Position numbers and translations under genes: made by a program. The notes under the pieces are model-generated. The model was not told the origin of the DNA. It was given only the letters and a program-made list of their open reading frames with translations, and searched no databases. DNA of 64,000 nt from Glandiceps talaboti (taxonomy: Eukaryota > Hemichordata > Enteropneusta > Spengelidae): contig NC_135563.1 in assembly GCF_964340395.1 (NCBI RefSeq), forward strand, positions 21,224,151 to 21,288,150, read 5' to 3'. Positions 1 to 13,669 of this stretch are shown one piece after another. Position 1 is the stretch's first letter. Each line of letters begins with the position of its first letter.

Positions 1-2315
1 TGTCGTTTTTTCACCATACAGCAGTGATAGCAACACTTCGTCATCAGCATCAATATGTTGAGTAAAACCATCAGTGCGCAACCGAACACCATAATAAATG
101 AATAGCCAACAAATACACGTTGAGTTATCCAATGTGTTGTCGTGTGTTCTCTAGCTAGGAATCCAGTGGTAAAGACATCGAAATACTTGTGAAAGTAACA
201 TCCAATTATCACAGATACCAATAACACTGTGATGAAAAAATACAGATGACATGGGGTTGAGGATTGCCTACTTCTATTTTTTTTATAGGGAAATCGATGA
301 GGGGTTAGAATGTATGAAAGCCAGTAAGGGACATTTTGTAATAAAAAAAAAAAAAATCTCGTGAGAATGACATAATATCTTGTGCGCACGACATACTATA
401 TTGTGAGCACGACATACTATATAAGAATGTACATAATATTAGTATTGTAACATTACATGAAATATCGATATACAATCATATCTACTGTGGTTATTAATAA
501 GACTGCCTTGTCAATACTAACTCAGGTGTCTGAACAGAAGAGATACCGAACAGATAATACATGTAAGGGATGGTCAGTAGTAAGTTACATAAGAACAAAA
601 CATTGCAAGAAATTTCAAAGGGGCACAAGCTGTGTTTATACATGTTTAGATTTAATTTTTACTGTATTTTAAAGGTACTCGCATTATTGTACTTAGTGAA
701 GTACACTTAACCACCACTTGCAATTGACTGAACTCAAACCTGTATCAAGATATAACTCATAAATGCTGTGATGACGTAAGTTCAAGAAATCCCTACCTTG
801 CAGTCAACTGTTCTAACAATGCCAGAAGACAATTGTAATGTTGTAGAAGATATAAGATTATTAACATGAACATTATACTTGAATGTAGTTTTATTGAAGT
901 ATTTTCACTTGACTAAAAAGCTGATATAAAACCCAGTTTGTATGGAATTCACAAGTCGTTGTACCAGTGTTCCATGAAGATATGAGTAATACACATTTCA
1001 AAGACGAGTGATGTGACGTCACAATTTTCATACTCACGTGTTACTGTATTAACTACCAGTAAGATTCTAGTTCTCTCCACAGCATCTTTGCAGGGTTTAT
1101 AGAGGATGTACCGAAAAGCCAATGTCATGGCAACTATTCCCGTCAGTATTGCTAGGATACTGCTTATTATCATTGTTATCCCAAACTCAATACCAAAAAG
1201 CTTGGTTATAATATGATGAGCTGTAAAATTAGGAAAATGTGAACATTTAGTCGATACATGTAAATATTTTATTTGACGCGGCAGAGACACAATCAGTTCT
1301 TTTCACTAATTTCACTGTCTACTTCTGTCTGTATTATATTAACTAAACTTAGAATTGCACTTTCTATCTAATCTATATGTTTCCTTATAAACCGTTTTCT
1401 GATTGAATTCGGAATAATTTATTTGAAATTACCAAGCTTTTTAACTTTAAATTGCATATGACGTCATACCACGCCCAAACGACGACCGAGAAATTTACAT
1501 AATATTTGCATAATATTTTCATCTTCCGACGTACAGGTATCTTGTCCTGTTTTGGAATAGCCGTGAAAGTTGACGGTATTGTCAAGGACAAATTTTATAT
1601 GTTGGTTGACCTAGGCCTCATGGCTATCATGTGTCACTTTTTGTATCTCATACAACTATCGTTTGTAACAGAGAGAGAGAGAGAGAGTCATCAGTTATCG
1701 AAGTTAATCAATTCTTACGCTATTCATAAAATATTAGTAAATTGGAAATGACTCTAACTAACATAGTGGTGGGATGCTACCAATAAGTTGGAATATTTTA
1801 GTGCAGTGAGAGGGTGGGGGAGGGGTGGGGGTAAACCATGGGGTCGTGATGTTGGAAATAAGTACACCCTAGCTTCAAACAAATTAAAACTACTGTACAT
1901 TACACGGTAACAGAATAAATATAATACAATCATAGTAAATACATGTATTACCATGTATCATATTATATTAAGATTAAACACAGACCAGAACATGTCTTTC
2001 TTTGTCTATGAAGTACACTATTGTGCAGATGATCTCAGTGTGTGCTAACACATCTACATCAGCCAACCAGCCCGCACCATAATTGAGACAATAATATAGC
2101 CACAGATGTTCAAGTGTACGCACTGTGTGTGAGGACAATTATCACACAAATGACGAATAAAAGAAAGTTTATGGGGTGAAAACAACAGAATAAATGTGTA
2201 TACAAATTTGAACAATTAATGAACACAGACATAATTTTTTTTAATGTGGACTAGAAATGGGTTCCTAATACGGACTAAGAACACTAAATGGCTGTCAAAG
2301 TCATGTATATTAGGG

Positions 2316-2363
<48 letters not shown>

Positions 2364-2381
2364 TTATGATTGTAAGTCCAC

Positions 2382-2433
<52 letters not shown>

Positions 2434-3260
2434 GTGCAATGTAGACCATATAGACTACTATATAGACAGTTTGCGAATCATTAAAATATATATTCCTTGA
2501 AGTTCGTAAGTTTGTACTGTGAAATTGTGTTACTCCTAAACATTTGGATGTATCTGTGTCACTTTGTAGATAAATTACAGGTGGCTACAACCTTTACATT
2601 GCATAACTTACAATAATAATAATAATAATAATAATAATAGTTTATGTTATGGTCAATTGTAACCCACAGCTGCTCTCAGACAAGCAACAACTGTCGTAAA
2701 CCCTGGTTTTTCGTCTAAATCGATTAAATTAAATTATATGTGTATTTTTTCTCTCCAAAATATTAACTTGTTTTTTTATGACTGAATATGCTTTTGAAAT
2801 CAGCTACCCAATATGCATAAATAATGAAGACAATATTGTCTACAACAAAAATAGAGAATGGATATTTTTTCATAGAAAAATTGAAGAAAAGAATTAAAAT
2901 ATGAAAAATGATCTCACTGTCAAAGTCGACGATTCGGACACCAAATCCATGGTTAAGACACTGTCTGCCGTAGAAAAGACCGAAATATATCGATCCTAAT
3001 AATTGTCCCCTGTCACATTTGTAACGTGAGTCTTGAAAACGCCCAATAATAGCTTGGTTTTCGGTAATATTTCGTTTGACATCAGATTGAATCCAGAAAG
3101 GTGTTGCCAGACTGCCGATTATGAAAAGGAACCCGAATAAGGCCAGGTTTGCAGAGAAGAAATATACCACTTTGTTAGTTGCAATATCAGACTCGGTGAC
3201 TCTCATTTCTTCATCATCTGGGTTACCATCAACTTGAATATCTGGGTCGCATACTGGCAT
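1..3260 (-). CDS. Clarin-like four-pass membrane protein A (3' part outside window)
   Basis: I assembled three exons on the minus strand: 3260-2918 (start ATG at 3260), 1220-1038, and 226 down to the window edge. Both introns are phase 1. The donors are GTGAGA and GTGAGT, and the acceptors end in TTTTACAG and CATCACAG. The reading frame stays open across the joins (about 250 aa so far, no stop reached). Exon 1 has a ~30-aa acidic N-terminus, TM1 (about residues 32-52), the clarin-type ATPFW, an N-glycosylation sequon at N64, and the loop motif LGSIYFGLFYG followed by CLNHGFGVR, which matches the vertebrate clarin pattern YGLF..G..RQCGLG. Exon 2 carries TM2 and the start of TM3; exon 3 carries the rest of TM3, TM4 and a Cys-rich juxtamembrane segment. 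Clarins are tetraspan-like proteins of sensory cells (vertebrate CLRN1/2 act in hair bundles and synapses). The role here is inferred from family only. Its paralog lies at 17.1-21.0 kb. Confidence 0.85.
2314..2435. repeat. Microsatellites (TGTC)n and (TG)n
   Basis: A (TGTC)n run at about 2316-2363 and a (TG)n run at about 2383-2430 lie inside intron 1 of clarin-like gene A. An (AAT)n run follows at 2611-2639. Long open frames over these runs are repeat artefacts. Confidence 0.95.
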
Positions 3261-3451
3261 GGGTACAGAATTCGTTTCTCCAAATACAATTTCAATATTT
3301 TCGTGATTTTAGAACATATCGTAGGAGAAGACACAATGGAAACGATAACATTAGGTGGGAAATGTTGACATCGTGACCCACATGATGAGATGCAATGGTT
3401 TTGTGAATAATTTTAGATAAAAATAGCTATCGTCGTTTCTGTGTTAGCTTA

Positions 3452-3461
3452 CTATAAATAG
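3452..3461. promoter_or_regulatory. MEF2-like / TATA-like site upstream of clarin-like gene A
   Basis: The sequence CTATAAATAG lies about 190 bp upstream of the clarin A start codon. Read on the gene's strand it is CTATTTATAG, which fits the MEF2 consensus; on the plus strand it reads as a TATA box. The fit is by eye only, and such AT-rich matches arise by chance in this sequence. Confidence 0.2.
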
Positions 3462-3593
3462 TGGGACTTTTAAACTCATCAGCTAGCGCCACAGCTGCTG
3501 GTTGAGACGACACCATGGAGTATGGCAAACTTGCAATCACCTTGTCAGGTTACGGATTGGTCATGGACACTCGGCCATGGTGAAATATTCCAA

Positions 3594-3594
3594 A

Positions 3595-3685
<91 letters not shown>

Positions 3686-3690
3686 GTGTG
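3594..3690. repeat. Microsatellite (TGTC)n
   Basis: About 23 uninterrupted TGTC units, 330 bp upstream of clarin-like gene A. The open frames read through it on both strands are low-complexity artefacts. Confidence 0.95.
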
Positions 3691-4449
3691 TCTGTTGTGA
3701 GTATTGACTTTGATTCAATTTTTTCAAAACAGGACGACCTCCAATTTCAAAAATATAGGATGACCCTCAATCAATCCACCGACCCCCCCCCCCCAGCTGA
3801 AAAAAAATTACCAGTCCTAATAAATATAAAAATATAAGCAAACACTACCAAACTGATTTATTTAACTATTATACGTATCTTTAAAATGATAATATTTTTC
3901 ACAATATTCGTAGTACGTGGAAAATATTGTCAGTTTTGAAGTTAATACTGGAATTTGCCATATTTCATATTTGGAAATATAAGTTGCATTATAAGTTTAT
4001 GATTTACAATTGGAAATTGTACGATTAAAATAATCATAGCCTTTCTGCGTAATTGTTTTGAAAATGTGAGAGATGACGGCCAGTAATCGAAATCCGCAAA
4101 CGATATACATGCCGGACAGGGAATACCTTGAAAACAGATTTACATACATGTATTATATATTTCGCCATCATCGAATACTTTTCTATTTTTAACAGCCTTC
4201 AGAGTTTTTGTTTCTGATAGCTTATTTTCACACTAAAAAATGTTTAGTCGCTTAGTGTACACTTCTAACTCTAATGCTGTGATATCAGCGGCGATGGGCG
4301 TGGAGTAGAGTGGTAGGAGTGAGAGTAGGTAGGAAGGGTGGAATGGGATATCGGTGTCATAACACGTACACATATAGAGATCTAAACCCCCAAACCCCCC
4401 GATCTGTGACAACATTACATTTTGTGAATAACATTTGATATTCATAACA

Positions 4450-4560
4450 AACTAACTAACCAACCAACCAACCAAACAAACAAACAAACAAACAAACAAA
4501 CAAACAAACAAACAAACAAACACATACACACATAAACAAACAAACTGACAAACAAGAACA
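4450..4560. repeat. Degenerate (AACC)/(AAAC)n microsatellite
   Basis: A run of AACC units passes into AAAC units and then decays. The rest of 3.7-7.5 kb shows no gene that I can support, only AT-rich unique-looking DNA. Confidence 0.9.
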
Positions 4561-7500
4561 AACATAAGAATTACATTTGTAAACTCATTAGTGTTTAAAA
4601 AAATATCGAAAGTGATATATAAGTACTTTTTATATAAGAAAAAACATAAAACACGACATCACTATTAACTCAATGAATACATTATTTAAAAAACCATTTA
4701 AATAACATAATACAACGTTAAATCAGCAGAAAATACCTTCACGTTACCAATAACTTGAAGTTACTGTACTTCGTGATGTATGGACTAGACAAGTACCTAT
4801 TGTAGTAATACCTGAACGTATGGTATACAGCGCCCGCTACGTCAAAAATTGTATTTTTTCAAGATATGAAAAATTTCCGAAAATTACAGTTTGTGTGTAT
4901 TTATGTTTGTCTCAGTCTGAGACGAACGCAAAACAGCTTTGTGCATTGAACCCCATCTCATTACTTCTCTTAGGAAGGAAGGACTACCTACCTCCTTGAT
5001 TGAACAAAGTGATTTTCTGATAGGCTTGTGTAAACAAAAACATTCCAAAACCCTCCAATAGGTCTGGTAATTACAGATACCTTGATTTAAGTTCTGATCC
5101 TTGTTTCAATAGCAGCTAACAAGGTCCCCTCCCGATGTATTAGGCAGATTATTAAAATAATGGATTTAAGCAAGGTTGTTTAGCTGCAGATATTTACATG
5201 CAACGAATGTCAATCAAAAGAACTCAGGCTCACTTTACATTTGTTTTCTTAAAATGTAGTTGAGTAAACCTTAAAGGAAACCAGACAGGAAACTAGTGGT
5301 CTCTCATTTAACATTGAAGAACAAATACACGAACCACAAAAAAAAGGTACATTTTATCGACAAATATAAAAGTTATCTTTATAATGCAGTGCGTGAACAA
5401 CACCCCACAGCTTATGTCTTTTAAATTTGCCATTGAAGTAGTATTTAATTTCAAGCTGAAAAAATGACGACTTTAACACTATCTCAGTAGGACACCAATA
5501 AGTTTCATGATGAATGAAGAAATACTATATGTTGAGGAATGACAAAATTATACCTACACAAGCATAATTCATGAAAAATAGGGAAAAATAATGATTGTGA
5601 ATATTATGACTCATATTTTTAACACTGCAGAACAGCTGACATAGAAGTACATTGTTATGTTGTCGAATGAGCAGGTATATTTTGGACAAAACATACAATA
5701 AATTCCATATTTTTTGTTCAAATGCATTCAACTTAATATGGCATATGGTATGTGGTATAATGATGTTCATATGGTGTGGTGTTAAATAGCAAGCTATGTT
5801 GGCATGACAACTACAAATCAAACATGTGTGCACTTGGCAAATAATGACATAATGTACATCTGTCAGACATAGCAGACTGTTTGTATGCTGACAGACATTA
5901 ATCTCTCCAAGTCAAACTAATATGACTATATTTATAAGTGATTTATATAAAGTATGGTTTGACATTCCTGATATGCATTATCATATTTCAATTCTAGCTT
6001 CTAGTATAACTTTTATCTTATCAGTAGAACCATAAAGATTTGATAAGATCATTGTTATATGTTCTGGACCAATTTTTCTTAGCTCTGCATGACAAATGTA
6101 ATTTTCTCATATCTGAATTCTGATTCAACATGGGCCTTTTATTGTCATACACACTTCACCTGTCTTTCAGAACATGTCTCTTTGATATCCATGACAAATA
6201 TTTCATATTTTTTTCAAAAAAGTGGTGTAAATTTTACTTGTCAAGTTTTGAAGGGCTGAACTCTGCTGATATGATTAAAGTGGTTCAATACAACATGTCA
6301 AAATGCCAAATATAATATCAAAATTATTGCAGTTTTTTATTCATACCAATCTTTACTGACCTGCCTTTTGACATTCGTCATCACCATGGTAAATAATGAC
6401 ATTTCTACTTCATGAAATTCTCTGTACTATTTGTGTAAGGACATTTCTTCAAAGTCTGTTTGGCAAAGAGTCCAATTAAATATAGAATATGACTAACTTT
6501 CACAGACATACACAAACTGATAAAACATGGCATGAATCTATATCAATGGCACCTGCCATTATTTTTGTATCAAAAGTGTGTATGTCAGTTTGATAGTGTG
6601 ATAAGGAGAAGACTTGTTGGGCCCTTGAAAGCCAGTCTTTATTGTTTTAAACCACTGATACAGTTGTCAAAAGACATTCTGATCATAGGCATCTCTACAT
6701 AACAAGGGTTGTATATGAGGAAGTACATGGACAAGCAGTCATAAATGTTGACTTTGTTGGAAAAGATTTCTCAACGATTCTCGTTATTACATGACAATTA
6801 AACTGTCACATGTCACCAACCACCTGTTACTAGATCGTACTAATTACCAGTAAGACAGTCTAAAGAAGTGTCCAGGATAGGAGGTGAAAGTGTCACTCAA
6901 AACAACATAAAGCTAAGGATAAATTGTAATTACTTCATTATTTATAACTTTATACCTGGATGATTGAGAACGTTCATAGATATGGCTTCTTCTCAACACC
7001 ACAGTCTTACTACAGCTATATTCTGGCCTACATCCTCTGCACCATTGTTGTAAACCACAGCCTCTTTTACAGCACTGTCAGCAGAAAAATTGTACCCTTG
7101 GCTTACAAAAATGCTTCTGCACTGGATGATTTAGACTATATTGAGAGGATGTATTCAAAATCAGTTGTTTGAAGGTTCTAGGCTTATATCAGTTGTGTGA
7201 AGGTGCTAGGCTTATATTCATGATATAAAAAACACTTAAGATGTAGAGACTATAGGTACAAAACTCAGACAGGTAAAATTTCAAAAAACAACTTTCAATA
7301 TAATGATGACTCAATACACACATATATATAATACTGTGTACCTTTATTTCTGATAATAATGTATAAATCTGATTATAAAACAATTACGTAAAGTATGAAT
7401 TGAAAAAGGAATCTGGCAGTTAAAATATACAGGTATGCAATAACAATCAGGTCTTGAAATGTCATGGCAACCAAAGATATGGGTGATAGGGTTAAAAACT

Positions 7501-7579
7501 TGCAACATTTCTAAAAGTATCAAATTCAACAACTAGATTAATGTTTCCATTTTAGAGTAGTGATGGTTCTCGCCAGTCT

Positions 7580-7842
7580 TTTATTCACTGATTAATACAT
7601 ACCCCCTAGGTCTTTATAGAGTAGTCAATTCCATCCCATGATTTCACTGATTATATATACATACCCCCTAGGCCTTTACAGAGTAGTCAATTCCATCCCA
7701 TGATTTCACTGATTAGATATACATACCCCCTAGGCCTTCATAGAGTAGTGAATTTCATCCCATAACTTCACTGATTAGTTATACATACCCCCTAGGCCTT
7801 TCTAGAGTAGTCAATTCCATCCTACAATTTCACTAAATACAC
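7580..7842. repeat. 62-bp tandem repeat, about four copies
   Basis: The unit begins CACTGATTA, contains CATACCCCCTAGG, and ends near TCCATCCCATGATTT. Four copies with point differences follow each other, then a fifth breaks off. Confidence 0.9.
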
Positions 7843-8250
7843 ACTGTAAACCTAGATATTTTCACTACCAAATCTTTTTGCAATTTTACAGTTTTCAGCT
7901 AGTTCTCAAAGACTAATTTTTACTACTTTCACCTAAATAATCATGATTCTCATTAGTTCATCATAGAGTTATGGAACCCACATCATGTGAGGTGTTCAAA
8001 GTCATGACTAAACCACCATCTTTAGATGAAAATCATTCTCACAAACCAGAGCTGACATTTCTTCTATGACAGTGTGTCTTGGATGGTGCCATAAAAGAGG
8101 CTGCGGTTTACAATGGATAAGACACTGAAAATAACAGCTGGGTAAATTACAAACCCTTTGATTCATCAAAAATGCAGTATACTTAAATATTTTGACAGGA
8201 ACTGATGTGAAGCCCTCACAATAGTATCATTGATTGGAAAGTTTTTTTTT

Positions 8251-8325
8251 CATAGCCTAGAGACTTGGCTATCCGGCTTGACAAAAATCCCAGTATTTAC
8301 GTCAGATAGCCAAGTCTCTGTGCTA
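8251..8325. mobile_element. Short hairpin element, copy 1
   Basis: A perfect 15-bp inverted repeat (AGAGACTTGGCTATC at 8259-8273 and its complement at 8305-8319) surrounds a 31-bp loop. The same arm sequence recurs near 11.3, 12.03 and 12.7 kb, so this is a small dispersed foldback family (MITE-like). No coding capacity. Confidence 0.7.
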
Positions 8326-8919
8326 ACATTCTTATTATAATCACTGATAACACAGGCAACAAATGTCAAATTTTCTATTGTTTTTTTTTAACCATTAAAG
8401 AAAATTTTTTTTGAAAAGATTTACTGAGTTGTATAAATCTAAACCTCTGCTCTGTAATTTTATTCATAATCACATGTATTTCAATATTACTTCATGTTTT
8501 GACAACAACTTATTTCAAACACGTCACCAAATAGATTTCTTAGTGGGGTTAAATTAGACAGATATATTTGTCATTGTGTACACTCCTAACAAACAACAAC
8601 ACATTGTTCATCCTGGAGTTAAATCAACCGTAGTCTATCACAGGTCAAAGGTCAACAACTCTATGAACAAATGAATCAAGTAGAGATTTTAACTAAAGAA
8701 TAAAAATCTTTGTCTACAACACTTAGTTACAGGATATGGAGCAAAAGGTCACACCAGACAGTTACCAGGTAACACTTAACATCTTCATATATGCTAAGAT
8801 GAACTGAATGAATACAGTATGATTTTTTATGTTTTCAATATTTCTATTTATATCATTTTTAATTCTAAAAAGGTTCTATTCAAAGCTATCATGTCTATTG
8901 CCAGTACTATTTCATACAA

Positions 8920-9260
8920 AATATATACAATCCAATATATAGAATTTTACATCCCATAATATATAGAAATCTACAATCCACTTCTATACATTCCACAAAA
9001 TTCTACAATCCACTAGATATAGATTTCTATAAATTCCACTATATAGACTTCTCTATACATTCCACTTTTAGAATTTAACATTCCACACTATATATAGAAA
9101 TATACAATCCATTTCTGTAAATTCTACTATATAGAATTTAAAATTTCCACACTAAATGGAGAAATCAATGATCCATTTCTACGAATTCTACTATATAGAA
9201 TTTAATATTCTACACTATATATAGAAATCAAAATTCCATTTCTGTAAATTCTACTTTGTA
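8920..9260. repeat. Degenerate tandem repeat of TATATAGAA..TACAATCCA type
   Basis: Diverged units of roughly 30-60 bp alternate a TATATAGAA(A)T block with a CATTTCTATAAATTC block. Periodicity is clear by eye, but unit borders are blurred by substitutions. Confidence 0.7.
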
Positions 9261-11219
9261 TAAAGTTCTATTTCTTCACATCTCTATTATGAAATTATCT
9301 AAGTACTGTGCATGGAAAAGAAAATTGACGGTGCCTTCTTACTCAAGATCAAATAACAAGCAGTATTGGAAAAAATAACACAGATATATATGACTTATGC
9401 AAAATAGAAGAGATGTAAAAGGAAACACCTGTTCATATGGTATGTGTTGTTAAATTTAGCATGGCATATTGGAACTGGTAGGCTATATATGGTATACATA
9501 TTTCCTATTATGTATATACTAACAGTTATGATGGTGTACACCTACAACACCTTAAAAGGCTTCTAATAGCTTTAAGCTGGTTTAAAGAAAGTTTGTTTTG
9601 GGATATTCAAAGTTTGTTTTGGGATATTCAAATTTTTTTTGGGGAAACAAATAAACTGATCTGAGCAAGAATGCTGTTTTAGTTAGATTTTAGAATTGTT
9701 ATGTTGCAGAAGGGAAAGTCAAATAAATTTTTCATGTTTCGCAATAAATTCTATAACAACACTCAGGTCGATTTCTGGTACAAACAAAGCTAAACGAACG
9801 GTGTCTCAATTATTTAAAATGAAACTGATAAATGCCTAAGTTATCCTCTCGGGCAAAAGAAGTATGAAATCAAATCAAATCCACTTGTCGCACAGATACA
9901 GGCGTCTTGACACGTCTTAAATTTTGCACTTCATATATGAATCATTTGTGGAGGAGGATTTCTGTTTAAAAAATAACAGGTTTGCATGGCCGAGTTCCTC
10001 CATTTCTCAGAACTAACTAAACAATTCTAATTGCCTTGTAAAATGAAATTACAATCTACAGTCAATAACTAATTAATGAAATACAACAGGTGACTGGTTT
10101 CATCCATGATGTAATATGTGATGTAAGAGTAACCATGGTAACATAGATTATCTGGAGACTCCATTTTTAGAATAATGAACACATGAACATACATACTTCA
10201 TTACTGCTGTAAATTGTAACATTTCAATCATAAACAAAAATAAATTCTCAACTTTCAGTTATTTCACTCATAAAAGTAGATGGACAAAAATGAAATATAA
10301 TCTACATCAATATTTTCCAAATCAGTTAAATGAATATTTTATTTGACATCATGGAAGTTGGATCAAGCCAAATGTGTTTACAACGCTTGAGAAATTTGTG
10401 CAATTCACAACCACTAAAATAAAATAAAATAAAATATCTACAAATAAAACCTACAAACAAAACAAAACACAACGAAACAGACAAAATCAGTGCTGCAAAT
10501 ACTAAAATTCCTTCGTACCTTGGATTAAAATTGTCAGATTTCACAAAACTAGAAAGTTCATCATCAGGTATTTATATAAAATTCTAGAAAATATACAATC
10601 TCTAAGATAATATAAAATGATATTCATAGATTTAAAATTCAATGGCAAGAGATATAATTATAGAGTGTAAGTTTTAATGAGTTGAAATAATATGTTTTTG
10701 TTAATTATTATTTTAGTCTAGGGAACTTAAAATGGAATATTCACAAATTTCAAATAAAATACATTAAAAATAGAAATTTAGGGAAGTTTACCAGATATGT
10801 GTGACTTCTGAAAAGTCCCTTAATTACAATGGTGAATATTACTAGTATACAATGTATAATTTGTTTCATGTAACATGTAAGGGTATGTTTGTGTTCAGAA
10901 ATGGTAAGATACACAATATAAAAATCTAACAACCAGTAAGTTTACCCCTTTTGTTGATCTGAATACTGTGACTGTCAGACACAAAGACCTGCTCAATGCA
11001 TGAAAATGTTATAAAATTTTCAAACTGCTTTATGAAATATAATTATGTTTTATAGATCCTATTCAATACATCCATAATGATATTCTATACTACAAAAACA
11101 TTTGATCAATGTATATTTATTCATTCATTTATAAAAATATTGATATTTTTACTGTTAGTTTGTGTTATGTTTATCATCTCAATTTTCTGACACTTGTAGT
11201 TTGTCTATATTGCTGGATC

Positions 11220-11268
11220 CGTTATTCCACTGACACTCACTCACTATGTGAGTGTATTGTGGAATAAC
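11220..11268. repeat. Hairpin with ~20-bp arms
   Basis: GTTATTCCAC plus TGACACTCAC is mirrored by GTGAGTGTATTGTGGAATAAC around a 7-8 bp loop. It abuts the second copy of the short hairpin family. Confidence 0.7.
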
Positions 11269-11395
11269 CTAGCCCAGAGTTTGGGCTATCTGGTATGACA
11301 TACTGGCTTCACAGTATAGCCCAGAGACTTGGCTATCTGACTTTATATACAGGCTTGAAAGAGAATGATTCTGTCAAGCCAGTCATGTTGCTGGG
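11269..11395. mobile_element. Short hairpin element family, copy 2 (rearranged)
   Basis: Contains TAGCCCAGAGACTTGGCTATC and GACATACTGGCTT blocks shared with the copies at 8.3, 12.03 and 12.7 kb. The arms are partly duplicated, so it looks like two nested or tandem fragments. Confidence 0.55.
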
Positions 11396-11447
11396 ACATT
11401 GAGTCATAGATCTTATGAATATAGACAGCTTGGTTTAAATAGTATGC

Positions 11448-11646
11448 TTTCCTACTTAAAAAAGAATGTGAAACAACAACATTTGCCAAGTCCTTGTTTG
11501 TAACTCAATAAACTGCCAAAAAAGTGTGTAAAATGTTTGTTATTGTACAATGACAAACTTTTCAGGACTTTGCCACTGTTTCACATAAGTTACAAACATA
11601 GCGGACTTGATATATGTTGTTTCACATTCTTTTTTAAAGTAGGAAA
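11448..11646. mobile_element. Foldback MITE-like element with ~55-bp inverted arms
   Basis: The left arm starts TTTCCTACTTAAAAAAG and includes GAATGTGAAACAACA. The right arm is its reverse complement and ends CTTTTTTAAAGTAGGAAA. The arms run about 55-60 bp with small differences around a ~75-bp centre. No open frame of transposase size. The open frame read across it is an artefact. Confidence 0.75.
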
Positions 11647-12027
11647 AAAATTTCAAAAACAAAACACCGAATTGTCATCCATATGGCCTTATCCTACACA
11701 TGAATTCTTAGGACAAAGATGTTTCAAGTTTGATCAATTTACAGAGTGAAATATTGTATTCTGAGCTACTTATTTGGGTTGAAATGATAACTTACAGCAA
11801 CAACAGAACAAAGCACCATAATAATTTCTCTGTTTCTTTCCTAACCAAAACGTTTAAAAATAACATTGAAAGTGTGATGACATCACTTTTGGTTCTTGTT
11901 TATTGCAAATGTGACTATCATGCTTACCTTGTAAAGGTATAAAGATTTCATACCCTAATTTGCATATTGTCAAAAACACTGACATTACACATCCCCTATC
12001 TCATCTACCTAATTACCATTTTCTTAA

Positions 12028-12052
12028 AATAGCCCAGAGACTTGGCTATCCA
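12028..12052. mobile_element. Fragment of the short hairpin family, copy 3
   Basis: A single arm, ATAGCCCAGAGACTTGGCTATC, without a clear partner; a solo arm of the family seen at 8.3 and 11.3 kb. Confidence 0.55.
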
Positions 12053-12684
12053 GCTGTGATCTCATCTATTAAGCTATCTCACTTCCTTTGTTAAGTAAGT
12101 AAACACTGAGTGTGTAATTTTGCCTCCACTGTGACATGGGTGTGGTAGTAAACTGACATTAATACAACAATGGTCTTAATATATCTCCAACTATCTTATA
12201 CATATTTACTTTCCATGGTTGTCTCAGCAATTGTTTGTTTTATTTCTTTTCAGTTATAAGATCAATTATTCAACTGTTTCATAAATTTCGCAGGTAAATA
12301 TGTTAAAATTTGTGTTGTAACACAAAGTATAATGCTGTTTGGTGTTTAAGTCAAGGTTTAAAAGAAAGTATAGTAAGAAGTGTAAGATGTTAGCTAGTAT
12401 GGAATAGTTTTGTCTTGGAAAATATTAACACATTTCAAGACACTATTTAGGTTTTTCATGAAGGGCATACACGGTCACCAAAATAGATTTAGTCATTACA
12501 ATATTGAAGCAGTTTTCTCAGTGTATATATTATAGTTACCTGATTATAATATTATTACAGCAAAATATACAGAAATTGGTCCAAAAAACCCCCAAAAACT
12601 GAACAGAATATTGTCAAAACTAGTCCTCTGTCTTATCAAAAAAACATTAATCATTGAAGGTTGGGGTGGGGTACATGAGGTACT

Positions 12685-12776
12685 ATATAGCCCAAAGACT
12701 TAATTTGGCATGATATACTGGCTTGACAGAGTGGTTAGCATATACTGTCAAGCCGGATAACCAACTCTCCTGGAAT
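12685..12776. mobile_element. Short hairpin element family, copy 4
   Basis: Starts with TATAGCCCAAAGACTTAA and GATATACTGGCTTGACAG, and ends with the partly complementary ACTGTCAAGCCGGATAACC. Diverged from the 8.3-kb copy. Confidence 0.55.
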
Positions 12777-13338
12777 TTATAACCACATTTTGAGTTAGAA
12801 CTAAATATTTTACAAGTGAGAATCACGAATGGTGATTTATTTCTAGAGTTTTTTTTACAAATTATTCTGTGTTTAATGTGATTGACATATACGTCATAGA
12901 GAAATGGTGATGAAATGTACTGCGTATATATGACCTTTGACCTGATTTACATGACACTTCACAGTTATGTATTTTAAAATAAGCCCTTTACCAGCTGACG
13001 TCCATAGGAATTATGGATGAAGCAGAAAATATTACATTTCTGTCATAAAGTTTGACATAAAATGTAAAGCTGAAAATTGCAACCAGGAGATGAAATTTTC
13101 AAATTTGTTTTCTACAGTTTAATACTGGAACAAATAATTTGATCAGCTAAATGTTAGTACCTTGTACATCAAAAGTTAAGGTTACTAGGTAACCTAGATA
13201 AGTATTGCTAGGTGACGTGACAATGTATCCATTTTTAGAAACTAACCCATTTTTGCATCCACCCATAATGTCATAATGATCCACGACAACAAGTCATCAT
13301 ACAGGAGAAATATCAGCAAAACAAAAATAGTAGTTTTA

Positions 13339-13669
13339 GGCCAAAAAAAAAATTCTGGTTCTGGTCAGGGTAAACTTTCTAAAGTGGTGCGACGACGCGA
13401 ATTTTTTTTTTTCCTAATTTTACATACTCTGTTCTATCATATTTATCTCTTGAAAAACTTCCTTTTTCTTCGAAACAGTTTAGGCTTTGTATTTAAGCAG
13501 TCTTGGCATGTAGGGTAGATTTCAGCTGCTTGTTCTCCTGATATCAGGAATAATTCCGAATAAATAAGGAACGGGAAAGCAAAAATTATCGGAAAAAAAA
13601 AGGATCGACGCGAGGGTATTCAGGGCACGCGCGCCCTGACCAGAACCAGATATATATATTTTTTTGGCC
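13339..13669. mobile_element. MITE with GGCC termini and TTA target duplication (PIF/Harbinger-like)
   Basis: The left end GGCCAAAAAAAAAATTCTGG continues TTCTGGTCAGGG; the right end is the complement (CCCTGACCAGAACCAGA, then a T-rich run, then GGCC). The element is flanked by TTA at 13336-13338 and TTA at 13670-13672. Three-base TTA/TAA duplications are typical of PIF/Harbinger elements. The assignment is inferred from ends and TSD only; there is no transposase inside. The centre is more GC-rich than the surroundings (gggcacgcgcgccc). Confidence 0.75.
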
